This document shows positions 33,387 through 42,740 of a stretch of 64,000 bases of DNA, one piece after another (the stretch's first letter is position 1; the number at the start of each line of letters is the position of its first letter). Source of the stretch: JAWKXU01 sp020446465 (lineage in GTDB: Bacteria > Pseudomonadota > Alphaproteobacteria > Sphingomonadales > Sphingomonadaceae). The stretch lies in assembly GCA_041396845.1 (NCBI GenBank), contig JAWKXU010000004.1, positions 248,001 through 312,000 of the forward strand. Direction: 5' to 3'. The notes below the pieces were generated by a model. It worked only from the letters and a program-made list of their open reading frames with translations, was not told the DNA's origin and searched no databases. A program made the position numbers and the translations under genes.

Positions 33387-35746
33387 ACACGCTCGATCGG
33401 AAACTGCTGCGCGATTTGTGGCGGTTATCTGGCCAGGTCGCGACAATTGCGCTCGTTCTGGCAGCAGCAACGGCGACATACGTCCTGTCGATGGGCGTCT
33501 ATTACTCACTGACGGAAACGCGCGAAGCCTATTACGCGCGCAACAATTTTGCAGAAGTATTTGCGGATATGACGCGCGCGCCGCGCTCGATCATCGAACG
33601 GGTCCGCAATATCGAAGGAGTGCGTCACGCCGAAGGGTCAATCCAGCAATATGCCACGCTTGATTTTCCTGACCGCAATGTCCCGGTGCGCGCGCTTATC
33701 AACTCCGTCGACGAATATGGCCACACGCGGCTCAATACGATTGCCTTGCGCGAAGGAAGGCTGCCGCAAGCAGGCAAAGTTGGCGAAGTCGTGGTCGACG
33801 AAACCTTTGCTGCGGCAAACGACCTGCAACCGGGCCAATTTGTCGACGCGCTGATCTATGGCAACCGGCAAAGATTGCAGATCGTCGGCACCGGACTTGC
33901 ACCCGACTTCATCTACGCCATTGCGCCCGGCGACCTGATCCCGGACGAACAACGCTTCGGCGTCTTCTGGATGGGGCGCGAAGCCCTGGAAGCGGCGACC
34001 GACCGGACCGAAGCCATCAACCGGATTGCCCTGACGCTGGAGCGCGGCGCGGTCGAACAGGATGTCATTCGCCAGCTCGACCGCATCATTGCGCCTTATG
34101 GTGGAACAGGCGCTTATGGCCGCGAGGACCAGTTCAGCCATGCCTTCCTCGACAACGACCTGATGCAATTAAAGGCCATGACACAAGTGATTCCGCCGGT
34201 GTTCCTGTTGGTTTCGACGTTCCTCGTCTATATCGTGCTGGGGCGCATGGTGCGGACCGAACGCACGCAAATCGGGTTGCTCAAGGCCTTTGGCTATTCC
34301 AGCCGGCAGATCGGGCTGCATTACTTCAAGTTCGCGCTCGCAATCGCCGTTCTTGCAAGCGTTTTGGGCGCATTGGCGGGCATCTGGCTGGGCCACGGGA
34401 TGACGGCCATTTATGCCGAATACTACCACTTTCCCTTCCTGTTCTATCATCTCGATGCGGCAGTCATCGCACAGGCCAGCGGGTTGGCTCTCGGCGCAGC
34501 GACGCTTGGCGCGCTTGGCGGGATGCGCTCGGCTATCAGGCTGGCGCCAGCGGTCGCCATGGCTCCGCCGCCGCCGCCCGTGTATCGCGCCGGGATAATC
34601 GAACGCCTTGGCCAGAAGGCGGGTTTTTCGGCAATTGGCCACATGATCGTGCGCCATATTGCGCGCTGGCCTGCGCGCTCTGCCGTAACAGTGCTGGGCG
34701 TGTCGCTTTCGCTTGGCCTTTTGTTTGCGACGATGCAGTTCATGGATTCGAGCCGGGCGATGCTGGACACCTTCTTCTATCGCGCGCAGAAGCAGGATCT
34801 GACAGTCAGCTTTACCGAGGTTCGCAATGAAGACGTTCTTTTCGAGCTCTCGCAGATACCCGGTGTGCTCCGGGTCGAAGGAACACGCGCAGTGGCCGTC
34901 AAGATGAGCCATGGGCAGCGGACTGAACGCACGGCCATTGAAAGCATGGATAGAGGCGCGCGACTTTCCGCCCGGATCGACGGCAACGGCCACCAGATCG
35001 CCATGCCGCTGGCTGGCCTCATGCTCAGTCGCCAGCTTGCCGACCAGTTGGGCGTCAGCGCAGGCGAAAGCGTGCATGTCGAGATGCTGGGCGGACGGCG
35101 CACGGAACGGATGATGCCGGTAGCCGCCATCGTCGATGAGTTCATTGGTGCGCGCGCCTATGCCGGCCCTCGCACGATCGAAACCATCACACATGATCGC
35201 ACGGGTGTCGCATCGGCGCTGCTGGCAATCGACCAGCGCGCCCGAAATACGATATTGCGTTCGCTCAAGGACATGCCGGTCGTGCTCGGCGTATCCGAAC
35301 GTGATGCCGCGATGGACAAGTTTGAACAGGTGATCGACGAAAACATCTTCACGATGCTGTTCTTTTACATATCGTTCGCTTCGGCCATCGCAGTGGGCGT
35401 CGTCTACAACAGTGCGCGCATCCTGTTTTCGGAACGCGCGCACGAACTGGCAACGCTGCGCGTACTGGGCTTTTTCCGTAGCGAGGTGGGACTGGTTCTG
35501 CTGGGGGAACTCGCCCTGCTGGTCGTTGCGGCAGTGCCACTGGGTTGCTTCATCGGTTACTGGATGGCGCAACTGATGGCAGCAATGTTCAGTTCCGACC
35601 TTTTCCGGATGCCCTTTGCGCCCGAGCGGGCAACTTACGCCTACGCATCGCTGATCGTTCTGATTGCTGCCATTGGCACGGCTGCGCTCGTCGCGCTGCG
35701 GGTTTTCCGGCTTGATATGGTAAGGGTGCTCAAGGCGCGCGAATGA
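33383..35746 (+). CDS. FtsX-family ABC permease, duplicated
   Basis: 787 residues. N-terminal span (LSGQVATIALVLAAATATYVLS), a long periplasmic region, three spans around 270-390 (VIPPVFLLVSTFLVYIVLGRMV), then a second copy beginning near 430 (MIVRHIARWPARSAVTVLGVSLSLGLLFATMQ) with its own three C-terminal spans. This two-FtsX layout is found in large lipoprotein/lipid or peptide exporters. Start GTG overlaps the ATPase stop. Substrate unknown. Confidence 0.9.
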   Translation: MNTLDRKLLRDLWRLSGQVATIALVLAAATATYVLSMGVYYSLTETREAYYARNNFAEVFADMTRAPRSIIERVRNIEGVRHAEGSIQQYATLDFPDRNVPVRALINSVDEYGHTRLNTIALREGRLPQAGKVGEVVVDETFAAANDLQPGQFVDALIYGNRQRLQIVGTGLAPDFIYAIAPGDLIPDEQRFGVFWMGREALEAATDRTEAINRIALTLERGAVEQDVIRQLDRIIAPYGGTGAYGREDQFSHAFLDNDLMQLKAMTQVIPPVFLLVSTFLVYIVLGRMVRTERTQIGLLKAFGYSSRQIGLHYFKFALAIAVLASVLGALAGIWLGHGMTAIYAEYYHFPFLFYHLDAAVIAQASGLALGAATLGALGGMRSAIRLAPAVAMAPPPPPVYRAGIIERLGQKAGFSAIGHMIVRHIARWPARSAVTVLGVSLSLGLLFATMQFMDSSRAMLDTFFYRAQKQDLTVSFTEVRNEDVLFELSQIPGVLRVEGTRAVAVKMSHGQRTERTAIESMDRGARLSARIDGNGHQIAMPLAGLMLSRQLADQLGVSAGESVHVEMLGGRRTERMMPVAAIVDEFIGARAYAGPRTIETITHDRTGVASALLAIDQRARNTILRSLKDMPVVLGVSERDAAMDKFEQVIDENIFTMLFFYISFASAIAVGVVYNSARILFSERAHELATLRVLGFFRSEVGLVLLGELALLVVAAVPLGCFIGYWMAQLMAAMFSSDLFRMPFAPERATYAYASLIVLIAAIGTAALVALRVFRLDMVRVLKARE

Positions 35747-36900
35747 TGATGGACCTTGTCAAACGCTGGCGCTGGGCGCTTCTGGTGGTGGCACTGCTGG
35801 TGCTGGGGCTGGTTTATGCGCTCTGGCCAGCACGGATACCCGTCGATACCGGCGCAGTGAGCCGCGGTACGATCGCGGTTGGCGTGACCGATGACGGGAT
35901 AACGCGGGCTGAAGAATACTACATCGTTTCAGCCCCGGTAACCGGCTACCTTGACCGTATTGAACTGGAAGCAGGTGACAAGGTCGGGCGCGGAACGCTG
36001 ATCACCCGCATGGCGGGCCGGCCAGCAACGCCTATCGACCTCAGGACGGCAGAGGAATTGCGGGGTGCATTGTCTGTTGCACAGGCGTCAGCGAATGCGG
36101 CGAGCACTACGCTGGCCCAGGCCCGGCGTGACTTTTCCCGCGCTCAGGAATTGTCGGAGCGCGGGTTCCTTGCAAAATCACAGCTTGAAGCAGCGCAGAC
36201 CCGCGTTGCAACTGGCGAAGCCAGCCTTGCCGGCGCACGCGCGGAAGTCGCACGCATCCGCGCCCTGCTTGCCCAGCCCGGCTCCAGCCCCGGTGCAATC
36301 CGTGTTCCAGTCCGCGCCCCGGCGAGTGGCACGGTCATGTCGGTCATCACGGAAAGCGAAGGCGTCATTGCAGAAGGCACGCCGTTGATGACGATTGGCG
36401 ATCCGGGCCGGATTGAAGTCGTGGTGGACCTCCTTTCGCGCGAGGCCGTGCGCGTGTCGCCCGGCGACAGGGTCGAAATCAGCCAGTGGGGTGGACGCGA
36501 TCCGCTGATCGGCATTGTTGACCGGATCGAGCCGTATGGACGGCTCAAGGTTTCGGCGCTCGGCATCGAAGAGCAGCGCGTCAACATCATCATCCGGTTC
36601 GCGCCCAGTGCTTTGGCCCAGGCTGCCCGGCTGGGGCACGGATACCAGCTCGACGCCACAATCATCCTTGAAACGGCCAAGGATGCCGTCCGTGTGCCGA
36701 TTGGCGCGCTATTTCGGGGAGAGGATGCCGGCTGGCGCGTGTTCGCGCTGGAAAACGGGCGCGCGCGTGAAAGAAAAATCAGGCTTGGGCTTATCAACGA
36801 TGAATATGCGCAAGTGCTTGGGGGCCTTGCAGCAGGCCAGAAAGTGATTCTCAATCCCGGCAATGCGATCAAGGATGGTGCCCGGGTGGCAGAGCGTTAA
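35743..36900 (+). CDS. HlyD-family periplasmic adaptor
   Basis: 385 residues. N-terminal anchor (WRWALLVVALLVLGLVYALWPA), barrel/lipoyl half-motifs (VSAPVTGYLDRIELEAGDKVGRG and IRVPVRAPASGTVMSVITESEGVIAEGTPL) flanking a coiled coil of about 80 residues (TLAQARRDFSRAQELSERGFL), and a C-terminal membrane-proximal domain. It should link the ABC permease to an outer-membrane channel not encoded here. Overlaps the permease by 4 bases. Confidence 0.9.
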   Translation: MMMDLVKRWRWALLVVALLVLGLVYALWPARIPVDTGAVSRGTIAVGVTDDGITRAEEYYIVSAPVTGYLDRIELEAGDKVGRGTLITRMAGRPATPIDLRTAEELRGALSVAQASANAASTTLAQARRDFSRAQELSERGFLAKSQLEAAQTRVATGEASLAGARAEVARIRALLAQPGSSPGAIRVPVRAPASGTVMSVITESEGVIAEGTPLMTIGDPGRIEVVVDLLSREAVRVSPGDRVEISQWGGRDPLIGIVDRIEPYGRLKVSALGIEEQRVNIIIRFAPSALAQAARLGHGYQLDATIILETAKDAVRVPIGALFRGEDAGWRVFALENGRARERKIRLGLINDEYAQVLGGLAAGQKVILNPGNAIKDGARVAER

Positions 36901-36923
36901 CAAGAACAAGGAGGTAAGCCGCA

Positions 36924-38522
36924 ATGAGCGACAATGGGCTGACACTGCGTTTCCACGGCGCCGCCAGAACCGTCACTGGGTCCTGCATGGAATTTGCCCT
37001 TGGCAACAGCCGTATCCTGGTCGACTGCGGCATGTTCCAGGGTTCGCGGTCGCTCGAACGGCTCAACCTCGATGACTTCGCTTTCGATCCGAAACGCATC
37101 GATGCAGTCTTGCTGACTCACGCGCATATCGACCACAGTGGGCTTTTGCCCAAGCTCGTGGCGCAAGGATTTACCGGGCCGATCTGGTGCACCTGCCCGA
37201 CAAGCGACCTGCTTGAGCACATGCTCGCCGATTCGGGACGTATTCAGGAATACGAAGCACAGCGGCACAATCGCCGCCGCGACCGGGCCGGCGAAGACCC
37301 ATTCGTCCCGACCTACACCAGCGAGGACGCGAGGGCTGCCTGGCTGCAATGCCGGAAAGTCGATCTGAAAGAATGGTTCGAACCTGCGCCCGGTCTGCGC
37401 GCGCGGTTATGGAATGCCGGGCATATCCTGGGATCAGCGTCCATCGAATTGCGCGCAGGGGATGTGCGGGTTGTCTGTTCGGGCGATATCGGCCCCAACA
37501 ACAAGGCGTTCCAGCCCGACCCGGAAGCCATTTCGGGTGTCGATCATGTCGTTTGCGAGGCAACCTATGGTGATCGCAAGCGCGAACCGGTGACGATCGC
37601 TGAACGGCGCAGGCTTCTGCAGGCTGAAATCGAGGCGGCGATTACCCGCGGCGGCAACCTTGTCATTCCATCATTCGCGCTGGAACGAACGCAGGAATTG
37701 CTGCTCGATATGCACTGCCTGCTGCGGACCGGCGCGATTGCCAATGTTCCGGTTTTCGTCGATTCGCCGCTTGCCAACCGCGTTACCGAAGTCTTCGAAC
37801 AGCACGTCGAAGACCTTGAAGATACAGACGACACGAACATCTTCGCCAATCCCGCCTTTCACTTCGTAACCGAAGTGAGGCAGTCGATCGCACTCAATTC
37901 GGTATCCGGGGCGATCATCCTTGCGGCGTCGGGGATGTGCGAAGGCGGGCGGATTCGCCATCATCTGATTCACAACCTGCACCGCAAGGATTCGACCGTG
38001 TTGTTCGTCGGTTTTCAGGCGCAAGGAACGCTTGGGCGAGTTATCCTCGAAGGAGCAAGCAACGTCAGGATCAGCGGAAATGACGTTCGGGTGCGCGCGC
38101 AGATCAGGCATATTGATCATTACTCCGCCCATGCCGATCAGGCAGAATTGCTCGACTGGATAGACGCGCGCGCGCCGATTTCCGGCAGCCTGTTTCTCGA
38201 CCATGGGGAACCGTCCGCACTTGAAACCATGCGCCGAGAATTGCAGCGTCGTCAGCCTGAACTGTCAGTAAAGTTGCCAGAAATCGGTGAGCGTTATGCC
38301 TTGCCGGCTGGCCGCCCGGCGCGACGACTGGAAACCGGGCGCAGCGACCTTGGCGAGGCTCTGGGTGGGGACTGGCAAAATGCCTATGCCGCCTTTGCCT
38401 CGTCATTGAAGCAGGAACTGCAGCGCCTGGAAGATGACCGGCAACGCCAGGACGCAGTGAAAAAAATGCGCCGGGTTCTGCAATCATACAAAGAGCACAA
38501 GTCGCAGCGAAGCGGGCATTAG
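36924..38522 (+). CDS. MBL-fold beta-CASP hydrolase with RNA-specificity domain
   Basis: 532 residues. Metallo-beta-lactamase motif LLTHAHIDHSGLLP binds two zinc ions; the beta-CASP insert includes VFVDSPLANRVTEVF and ILAASGMCEGGRIRHHL; the RNA-specificity motif follows (VRAQIRHIDHYSAHADQAELLDWI). Family members (CPSF-like) are ribonucleases in archaea and bacteria. A strong AAGGAGGT precedes the ATG. It lies 23 bases after the exporter genes but need not be linked in function. Confidence 0.9.
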   Translation: MSDNGLTLRFHGAARTVTGSCMEFALGNSRILVDCGMFQGSRSLERLNLDDFAFDPKRIDAVLLTHAHIDHSGLLPKLVAQGFTGPIWCTCPTSDLLEHMLADSGRIQEYEAQRHNRRRDRAGEDPFVPTYTSEDARAAWLQCRKVDLKEWFEPAPGLRARLWNAGHILGSASIELRAGDVRVVCSGDIGPNNKAFQPDPEAISGVDHVVCEATYGDRKREPVTIAERRRLLQAEIEAAITRGGNLVIPSFALERTQELLLDMHCLLRTGAIANVPVFVDSPLANRVTEVFEQHVEDLEDTDDTNIFANPAFHFVTEVRQSIALNSVSGAIILAASGMCEGGRIRHHLIHNLHRKDSTVLFVGFQAQGTLGRVILEGASNVRISGNDVRVRAQIRHIDHYSAHADQAELLDWIDARAPISGSLFLDHGEPSALETMRRELQRRQPELSVKLPEIGERYALPAGRPARRLETGRSDLGEALGGDWQNAYAAFASSLKQELQRLEDDRQRQDAVKKMRRVLQSYKEHKSQRSGH

Positions 38523-38523
38523 A

Positions 38524-38625
38524 GCATTTCGAGAAAAAGTTGATAGACTTTTTCGGTTAAGAAATGCGACAAATCAAAAGCCTATAGCGTTTCTGCCGAT
38601 TCAACTTTCTTCCGAAACGCTATAG
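38524..38625. repeat. Double palindromic repeat between convergent genes
   Basis: First hairpin: outer arms GCATTTC (38524-38530) and GAAATGC (38561-38567), inner arms GAAAAAGT (38533-38540) and ACTTTTTC (38547-38554). Second: CTATAGCGTTTC (38582-38593) and GAAACGCTATAG (38614-38625), a perfect 12-base inverted repeat with a 20-base loop. It resembles the short palindromic repeats scattered in alphaproteobacterial genomes and may also stop transcription from both sides. Confidence 0.6.
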
Positions 38626-38670
38626 AGCGATTTCGACCGTTTGATATTTTCCGCCGCAATACAGCGAAAA

Positions 38671-39675
38671 TCACACCAGTCGCCCGGCATCGCGCCCCAG
38701 TTCAGCGAAATAGCGCGCCATGCCATCAGCAGCCTTGTCCGTCAGGGCAATAAAGGCACGGCGGCGGTCTGCTTCGTCCTCTATCCGTTCGACAAGCCCA
38801 GCTTCGGTCAACTGGCCAATCCAACGCAGAGCTGTTGTCGGCGGAACGCCCGAGGCAATACACAGGCTGGTGACAGAAACACGTTCGTGTTCCGCACGCG
38901 CAGCCGTCAGATCGAGCAGCATGTCCCACGCCGGATCGGCAAAAAGTTCCCCGTCGAAAAACCGCGCCCGCAATTGCCGCTGACGTATAATGCGCCGCAC
39001 CAGACGCGGATCGGGCAAGCCTGGCCGTGTCGCACGCACGAGCCGATCCGAACTGCCATCCCCCTTTTCGCCTTTGAAATCGGAGCCTGGCGATTCAAAC
39101 CTGAACGCACTGCCTGCGGCCTGTTCGCCGCCGGTAGTCAGCCGATCAAGCCGCGATGCAACCTGGCTGACCTGTTCTGTCAAACGCAGCAAGGCCAGCC
39201 TGTCTTCTTCTGAAAGCTCCCGCACCCGCAAGTTTGGAATGGCTGCCAGAGCACGGCCAAGCGCAATCACCCGATCGGCCCGGCTTGGTTCCACCAGAAG
39301 CTGCACGCTTGCCCCGGAAAGGCAGGAAAACACCTCATCCAGAACGTCAAGGCTGGTTGAAACTACAAGCTGCGCATCTGTCTTCGTCGCACGCACATCC
39401 AGCCGGGTAAGCGCGGCCATCGCCGCTGCATCGAGCTGCGGGCAATCCAGAAATACCACATCACCCAGCGCCAGCGGATGATCCGACACCAGCGCCGCAA
39501 CGCTATCGCAGGCCGATACCCGCATTCCAGCCGCTTCCACATCACTGCGCAAATCGGCCCGCAGGTGCGCACGGTCCGCGAAGATCGAAACCACCGGCGC
39601 AACGGGAGCATCGCCCGCCAACGCAAAGTAATCCGCCCCGCGCGCGGGTGCATAAACGATGTTGGCCTGCATCAT
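38671..39675 (-). CDS. MarR-type regulator with receiver-like N-domain
   Basis: 334 residues. Residues 25-150 read as an alpha/beta receiver-like fold (VVSIFADRAHLRADLRSDVEAAGM, VVFLDCPQLD at the place of the phospho-Asp, VVSTSLDVLDEVF, LLVEPSRADRVIALGRAL), but the usual Lys of KPF is replaced by EPS. A linker follows, then a MarR-like winged helix (AWDMLLDLTAARAEHERVSVTSLCIASGVPPTTALRWIGQLTEAGLVERIEDEADRRRA). The promoter side has repeated GAACA words (39690-39750), possible self-binding sites. Confidence 0.78.
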   Translation of the reverse strand: MMQANIVYAPARGADYFALAGDAPVAPVVSIFADRAHLRADLRSDVEAAGMRVSACDSVAALVSDHPLALGDVVFLDCPQLDAAAMAALTRLDVRATKTDAQLVVSTSLDVLDEVFSCLSGASVQLLVEPSRADRVIALGRALAAIPNLRVRELSEEDRLALLRLTEQVSQVASRLDRLTTGGEQAAGSAFRFESPGSDFKGEKGDGSSDRLVRATRPGLPDPRLVRRIIRQRQLRARFFDGELFADPAWDMLLDLTAARAEHERVSVTSLCIASGVPPTTALRWIGQLTEAGLVERIEDEADRRRAFIALTDKAADGMARYFAELGRDAGRLV

Positions 39676-39688
39676 GGTCGAATCTCCC

Positions 39689-39750
39689 GGAACATTTCGA
39701 ACATGATGAGAACAAATCAGGATTAAGTCAAGAATGTTCCATTCATGTTC
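39689..39750. promoter_or_regulatory. GAACAT / ATGTTC repeat cluster upstream of the MarR-type gene
   Basis: GGAACAT at 39689, GAACATG at 39699 and GAACAA at 39710 in one direction, AATGTTCC at 39733-39740 and CATGTTC at 39744-39750 in the other. Spacing of about 9-11 bases between copies suggests one helical turn each. Placed 14-75 bases before the start codon at 39675. Confidence 0.4.
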
Positions 39751-40296
39751 TTACTGCCTGATTTCTATTGCCGTGCCATCGGCAATCAGAGTCCAAAGCT
39801 CCTCAATCTCTCCATTCGCCATGGCGATGCAGCCATCTGTCCAGTCGCCCGGAACGCGCGCGCCTGCCGGGTAGCCGTTGGGTTGGCCGTGGATGAATAT
39901 CTGCCCGCCGGGGGAACGGCCATGGCTTTGGGCAAAAGCGCGGTCATCTGCGTCGGGATAGGAAATGTGCAAGCTCAGGTGATAGGAACTGTCAGGATTG
40001 CGATAATCGATGACATAGCGCCCTTCGGGCGTGCGCTCATCCCCTTCGAACTGTTTGTGACCAAAGGGCGCATCACCAAACTGCAAGCCTTGATACTGGC
40101 GCAGCGGAACACCTTGGCCGAACAGCGTCATCGTGCGTTCTGATTTATCAACCAGCACAAAATCCACCGGAATAGCGCGAGCCGGCTGACTCAGCACCAC
40201 CCCGCCCGGTGCTGGCGGCGGCGGCGATATGGCCGTGCGCGGCGCACAGGCTACCACCAGCCCCAGAAGCCCTGTGATGACTACGCGCCGTTTCAT
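39751..40296 (-). CDS. L,D-transpeptidase (YkuD) family lipoprotein
   Basis: 181 residues from ATG 40296. Signal peptide with a lipobox (VITGLLGLVVACAP), proline-rich linker, YkuD domain: FVLVDKSERTMTLF, GLQFGDAPFGHKQFEGDERTPEG, QIFIHGQPN with the His and WTDGCIAM with the catalytic Cys. Similar proteins cross-link peptidoglycan or attach proteins to it. The canonical SxGC Ser is Asp here (TDGC), a common variant. Confidence 0.88.
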   Translation of the reverse strand: MKRRVVITGLLGLVVACAPRTAISPPPPAPGGVVLSQPARAIPVDFVLVDKSERTMTLFGQGVPLRQYQGLQFGDAPFGHKQFEGDERTPEGRYVIDYRNPDSSYHLSLHISYPDADDRAFAQSHGRSPGGQIFIHGQPNGYPAGARVPGDWTDGCIAMANGEIEELWTLIADGTAIEIRQ

Positions 40297-40328
40297 GGCC
40301 CGCAGCCTATGCCGCACGCTGCCTGCAA

Positions 40329-41618
40329 TCAATCCGCGAAAGGATCACGCACCAGAATAGTATCCTCCCGCTCCGGACTGGTAGAAACCGAAGCGACCGG
40401 GCATTCGATCAATTCTTCAATCCGGCGGATATATTTGACGGCCTGCGCGGGAAGATCAGCCCAGCTACGCGCACCGACAGTGGTGCCTTCCCAGCCGTCA
40501 ATCTCTTCATAGATCGGTTCGACCCGTGCCTGTTCAGCCGCATGGGCAGGCAGGTAATCCAGCACTTCACCGTCCAGACGATAGCCAGTGCAGATCTTTA
40601 TCTTTTCAAACCCGTCGAGCACGTCGATCTTGGTAAGGGCGATGCCGGTCACGCCCGAAATCGCACAAGTCTGGCGTACCAGCACTGCATCAAACCAGCC
40701 GCAGCGCCGTTTGCGCGCCGTGACCGTGCCAAATTCATGCCCGCGTTCGCCAAGGCGCTGGCCTGTCTCGTCCTCCAGTTCAGTCGGGAACGGGCCAGAC
40801 CCCACGCGCGTCGTATAAGCCTTGACGATACCCAGCACGAAACCGGCAGACCCCGGCCCCATGCCGGAGCCGCTCGCCACCGTGCCGCTGACAGTGTTGG
40901 AACTGGTGACAAAGGGATATGTGCCGTGGTCAACATCAAGCAGCACGCCTTGCGCCCCTTCGAACAGAATTCGCGCCCCACCCTTCTTCACGTCATTCAG
41001 ACGTTTCCACACCGGCTGGGCAAATTTCTGCACGAACGGCGCGATTTCGCGCAATTGTTCGATCAGGCCAGCACGGTCAATCGGCGGTTCGTTGAACCCG
41101 GCGCGCAGCGCATCGTGATGCGCGCAAAGCCGATCAAGCTGGGGATCAAGCTGGTCGATATGGGCAAGGTCACACACGCGGATAGCGCGGCGGCCCACCT
41201 TGTCTTCGTAAGCCGGGCCGATGCCCCGGCCAGTAGTGCCGATCTTGCCCTTGCCGGCAGCCGCCTCGCGCAGGACGTCCAGATCGCGATGAATTGGCAG
41301 GATCAGCGGGCAATTATCTGCAATGCCAAAGTTTTCCGTGGTGATTGCAACGCCCTGGCTTTCCAGCTTGGCGATTTCATCTCGCAAGGCCCACGGGTCC
41401 AGCACCACGCCATTGCCGATCAGCGACAGCGTGCCGGTGACTATCCCGCTAGGCAGCAGGCTGAGCTTGTAAGTCTGATTGCCAACCACCAGCGTATGGC
41501 CTGCATTGTGTCCACCCTGAAAGCGCACAACGGCATCAGCCCGGCTTGCCAGCCAGTCCACGATCTTGCCTTTGCCTTCATCGCCCCACTGGGCGCCGAT
41601 TACCGTTACGTTGGCCAA
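40329..41618 (-). CDS. purA: Adenylosuccinate synthetase
   Basis: 429 residues, close to E. coli PurA (432). Converts IMP and aspartate to adenylosuccinate with GTP. VTVIGAQWGDEGKGKIVDWL (P-loop and catalytic Asp), GGHNAGHTLVV (catalytic His), TTGRGIGPAYEDKVGR, LFEGAQGVLLDVDHGTYPFVTSS. The only start that gives the family N-terminus is TTG at 41618, with AAAGG placed about 9 bases before it. The frame continues to 41789, overlapping the divergent trhO start, and is not conserved there. Confidence 0.94.
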   Translation of the reverse strand: MANVTVIGAQWGDEGKGKIVDWLASRADAVVRFQGGHNAGHTLVVGNQTYKLSLLPSGIVTGTLSLIGNGVVLDPWALRDEIAKLESQGVAITTENFGIADNCPLILPIHRDLDVLREAAAGKGKIGTTGRGIGPAYEDKVGRRAIRVCDLAHIDQLDPQLDRLCAHHDALRAGFNEPPIDRAGLIEQLREIAPFVQKFAQPVWKRLNDVKKGGARILFEGAQGVLLDVDHGTYPFVTSSNTVSGTVASGSGMGPGSAGFVLGIVKAYTTRVGSGPFPTELEDETGQRLGERGHEFGTVTARKRRCGWFDAVLVRQTCAISGVTGIALTKIDVLDGFEKIKICTGYRLDGEVLDYLPAHAAEQARVEPIYEEIDGWEGTTVGARSWADLPAQAVKYIRRIEELIECPVASVSTSPEREDTILVRDPFAD

Positions 41619-41775
41619 GTCTTCATACCTTTCCAAGCACAAACCCGCGCGCCCTAGGCCATGCAGCGCACAAGGGCAACATGGTCGCGATACAACAACC
41701 CACAGAACAGCACGGTAGGCAGCAATTTTCGCTCTATCGCTATCGACGGAATAATAGGCTAGAGGCGCAAACGCT

Positions 41776-42732
41776 ATGACCGACCTCACTTCCCTGCCCG
41801 TCTGCGTTGCGGCGCTTTACCAGTTCACCCGCTTTGCCGACCATGCGGCCTTGCGCGAACCATTGCATGCAGTGTGCGAGCGTGAAGGTATCTGCGGCAC
41901 GCTGCTGCTGGCGCAAGAGGGGATCAATGGCACGATTGCCGGCAGCGACGCCGGGATAGCCAATGTGATCAATTATATTCGCACCCTGCCCGGATGCGCG
42001 CAGATCGAAGTCAAATACTCGCGCGCTCCAGCGATGCCTTTCCATCGGATGAAAGTGCGCCTGAAACGCGAAATCGTCACCATGGGTGAGCCAGACCTCG
42101 ATCCGCTGGAGGGCGTGGGCACTTATGTCGATCCGGCAGACTGGAACGCGCTGATCGACGATCCCGATACGATCGTGATCGATACCCGCAACGATTACGA
42201 AGTCGCAATCGGCACCTTTTCCGGGGCAATTGACCCTAAAACCACCAGTTTCCGGGAGTTTCCCGACTGGTTCCGTCAGCGTCGCGCGGACCTGACCAGC
42301 AGCAGCAACGCGCCCAAAATCGCCATGTTCTGCACGGGCGGCATTCGCTGCGAAAAATCGACGGCCTTCCTGAAGAAAGAAGGCGTGGAGGAAGTTTACC
42401 ACCTCAAGGGCGGGATTCTGGCTTACCTTGAACACGTCCCCGAAACCGAAAGCCGCTGGCAGGGCGATTGCTTCGTGTTCGATGAACGCGTCAGCGTGCG
42501 GCATGGACTGGTGCCGGGCGAATATTCGCTGTGCCATGCCTGCCGTCATCCGCTGACGCCGGAAGAACTGGAATCACCCCTGTTTGAACAGGGCGTAAGT
42601 TGCCCGCATTGCCATGGCACCAAATCGCCCGAACAGCGCGCGCGCTATACCGAGCGGCAAAAGCAGGCAAAGCTCGCCCGCAAGCGCGGCGAAAGACACA
42701 TCGGCGCGCGATATGTTTCTGCCAGCAGCTAA
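41776..42732 (+). CDS. trhO: Rhodanese-type tRNA uridine hydroxylase TrhO
   Basis: 318 residues of the YceA/TrhO family that hydroxylates U34 of certain tRNAs. N-terminal ACP-like domain (LLLAQEGINGTIAGSD), rhodanese domain with the catalytic Cys in KIAMFCTGGIRCEKSTAFL and YHLKGGILAYLE, and a C-terminal zinc-like region (CHACRHPL, CPHCHG). Divergent from purA. Confidence 0.9.
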   Translation: MTDLTSLPVCVAALYQFTRFADHAALREPLHAVCEREGICGTLLLAQEGINGTIAGSDAGIANVINYIRTLPGCAQIEVKYSRAPAMPFHRMKVRLKREIVTMGEPDLDPLEGVGTYVDPADWNALIDDPDTIVIDTRNDYEVAIGTFSGAIDPKTTSFREFPDWFRQRRADLTSSSNAPKIAMFCTGGIRCEKSTAFLKKEGVEEVYHLKGGILAYLEHVPETESRWQGDCFVFDERVSVRHGLVPGEYSLCHACRHPLTPEELESPLFEQGVSCPHCHGTKSPEQRARYTERQKQAKLARKRGERHIGARYVSASS

Positions 42733-42740
42733 AGGCGTCG

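Noticed and set aside
34169..35572. 467-codon frame on the minus strand
   Set aside because: It is antisense to the FtsX-like permease, whose reading frame has clear membrane spans and fits the operon. The minus frame shows no domain and is rich in His/Arg, as GC-rich antisense frames are.
40542..41657. 371-codon frame opposite purA
   Set aside because: purA is unmistakable; the opposite frame has no recognisable motif.
41619..41789. N-terminal extension of purA
   Set aside because: The extra 57 residues are not typical of PurA and would overlap the divergent trhO start; the TTG at 41618 has a suitable ribosome site.
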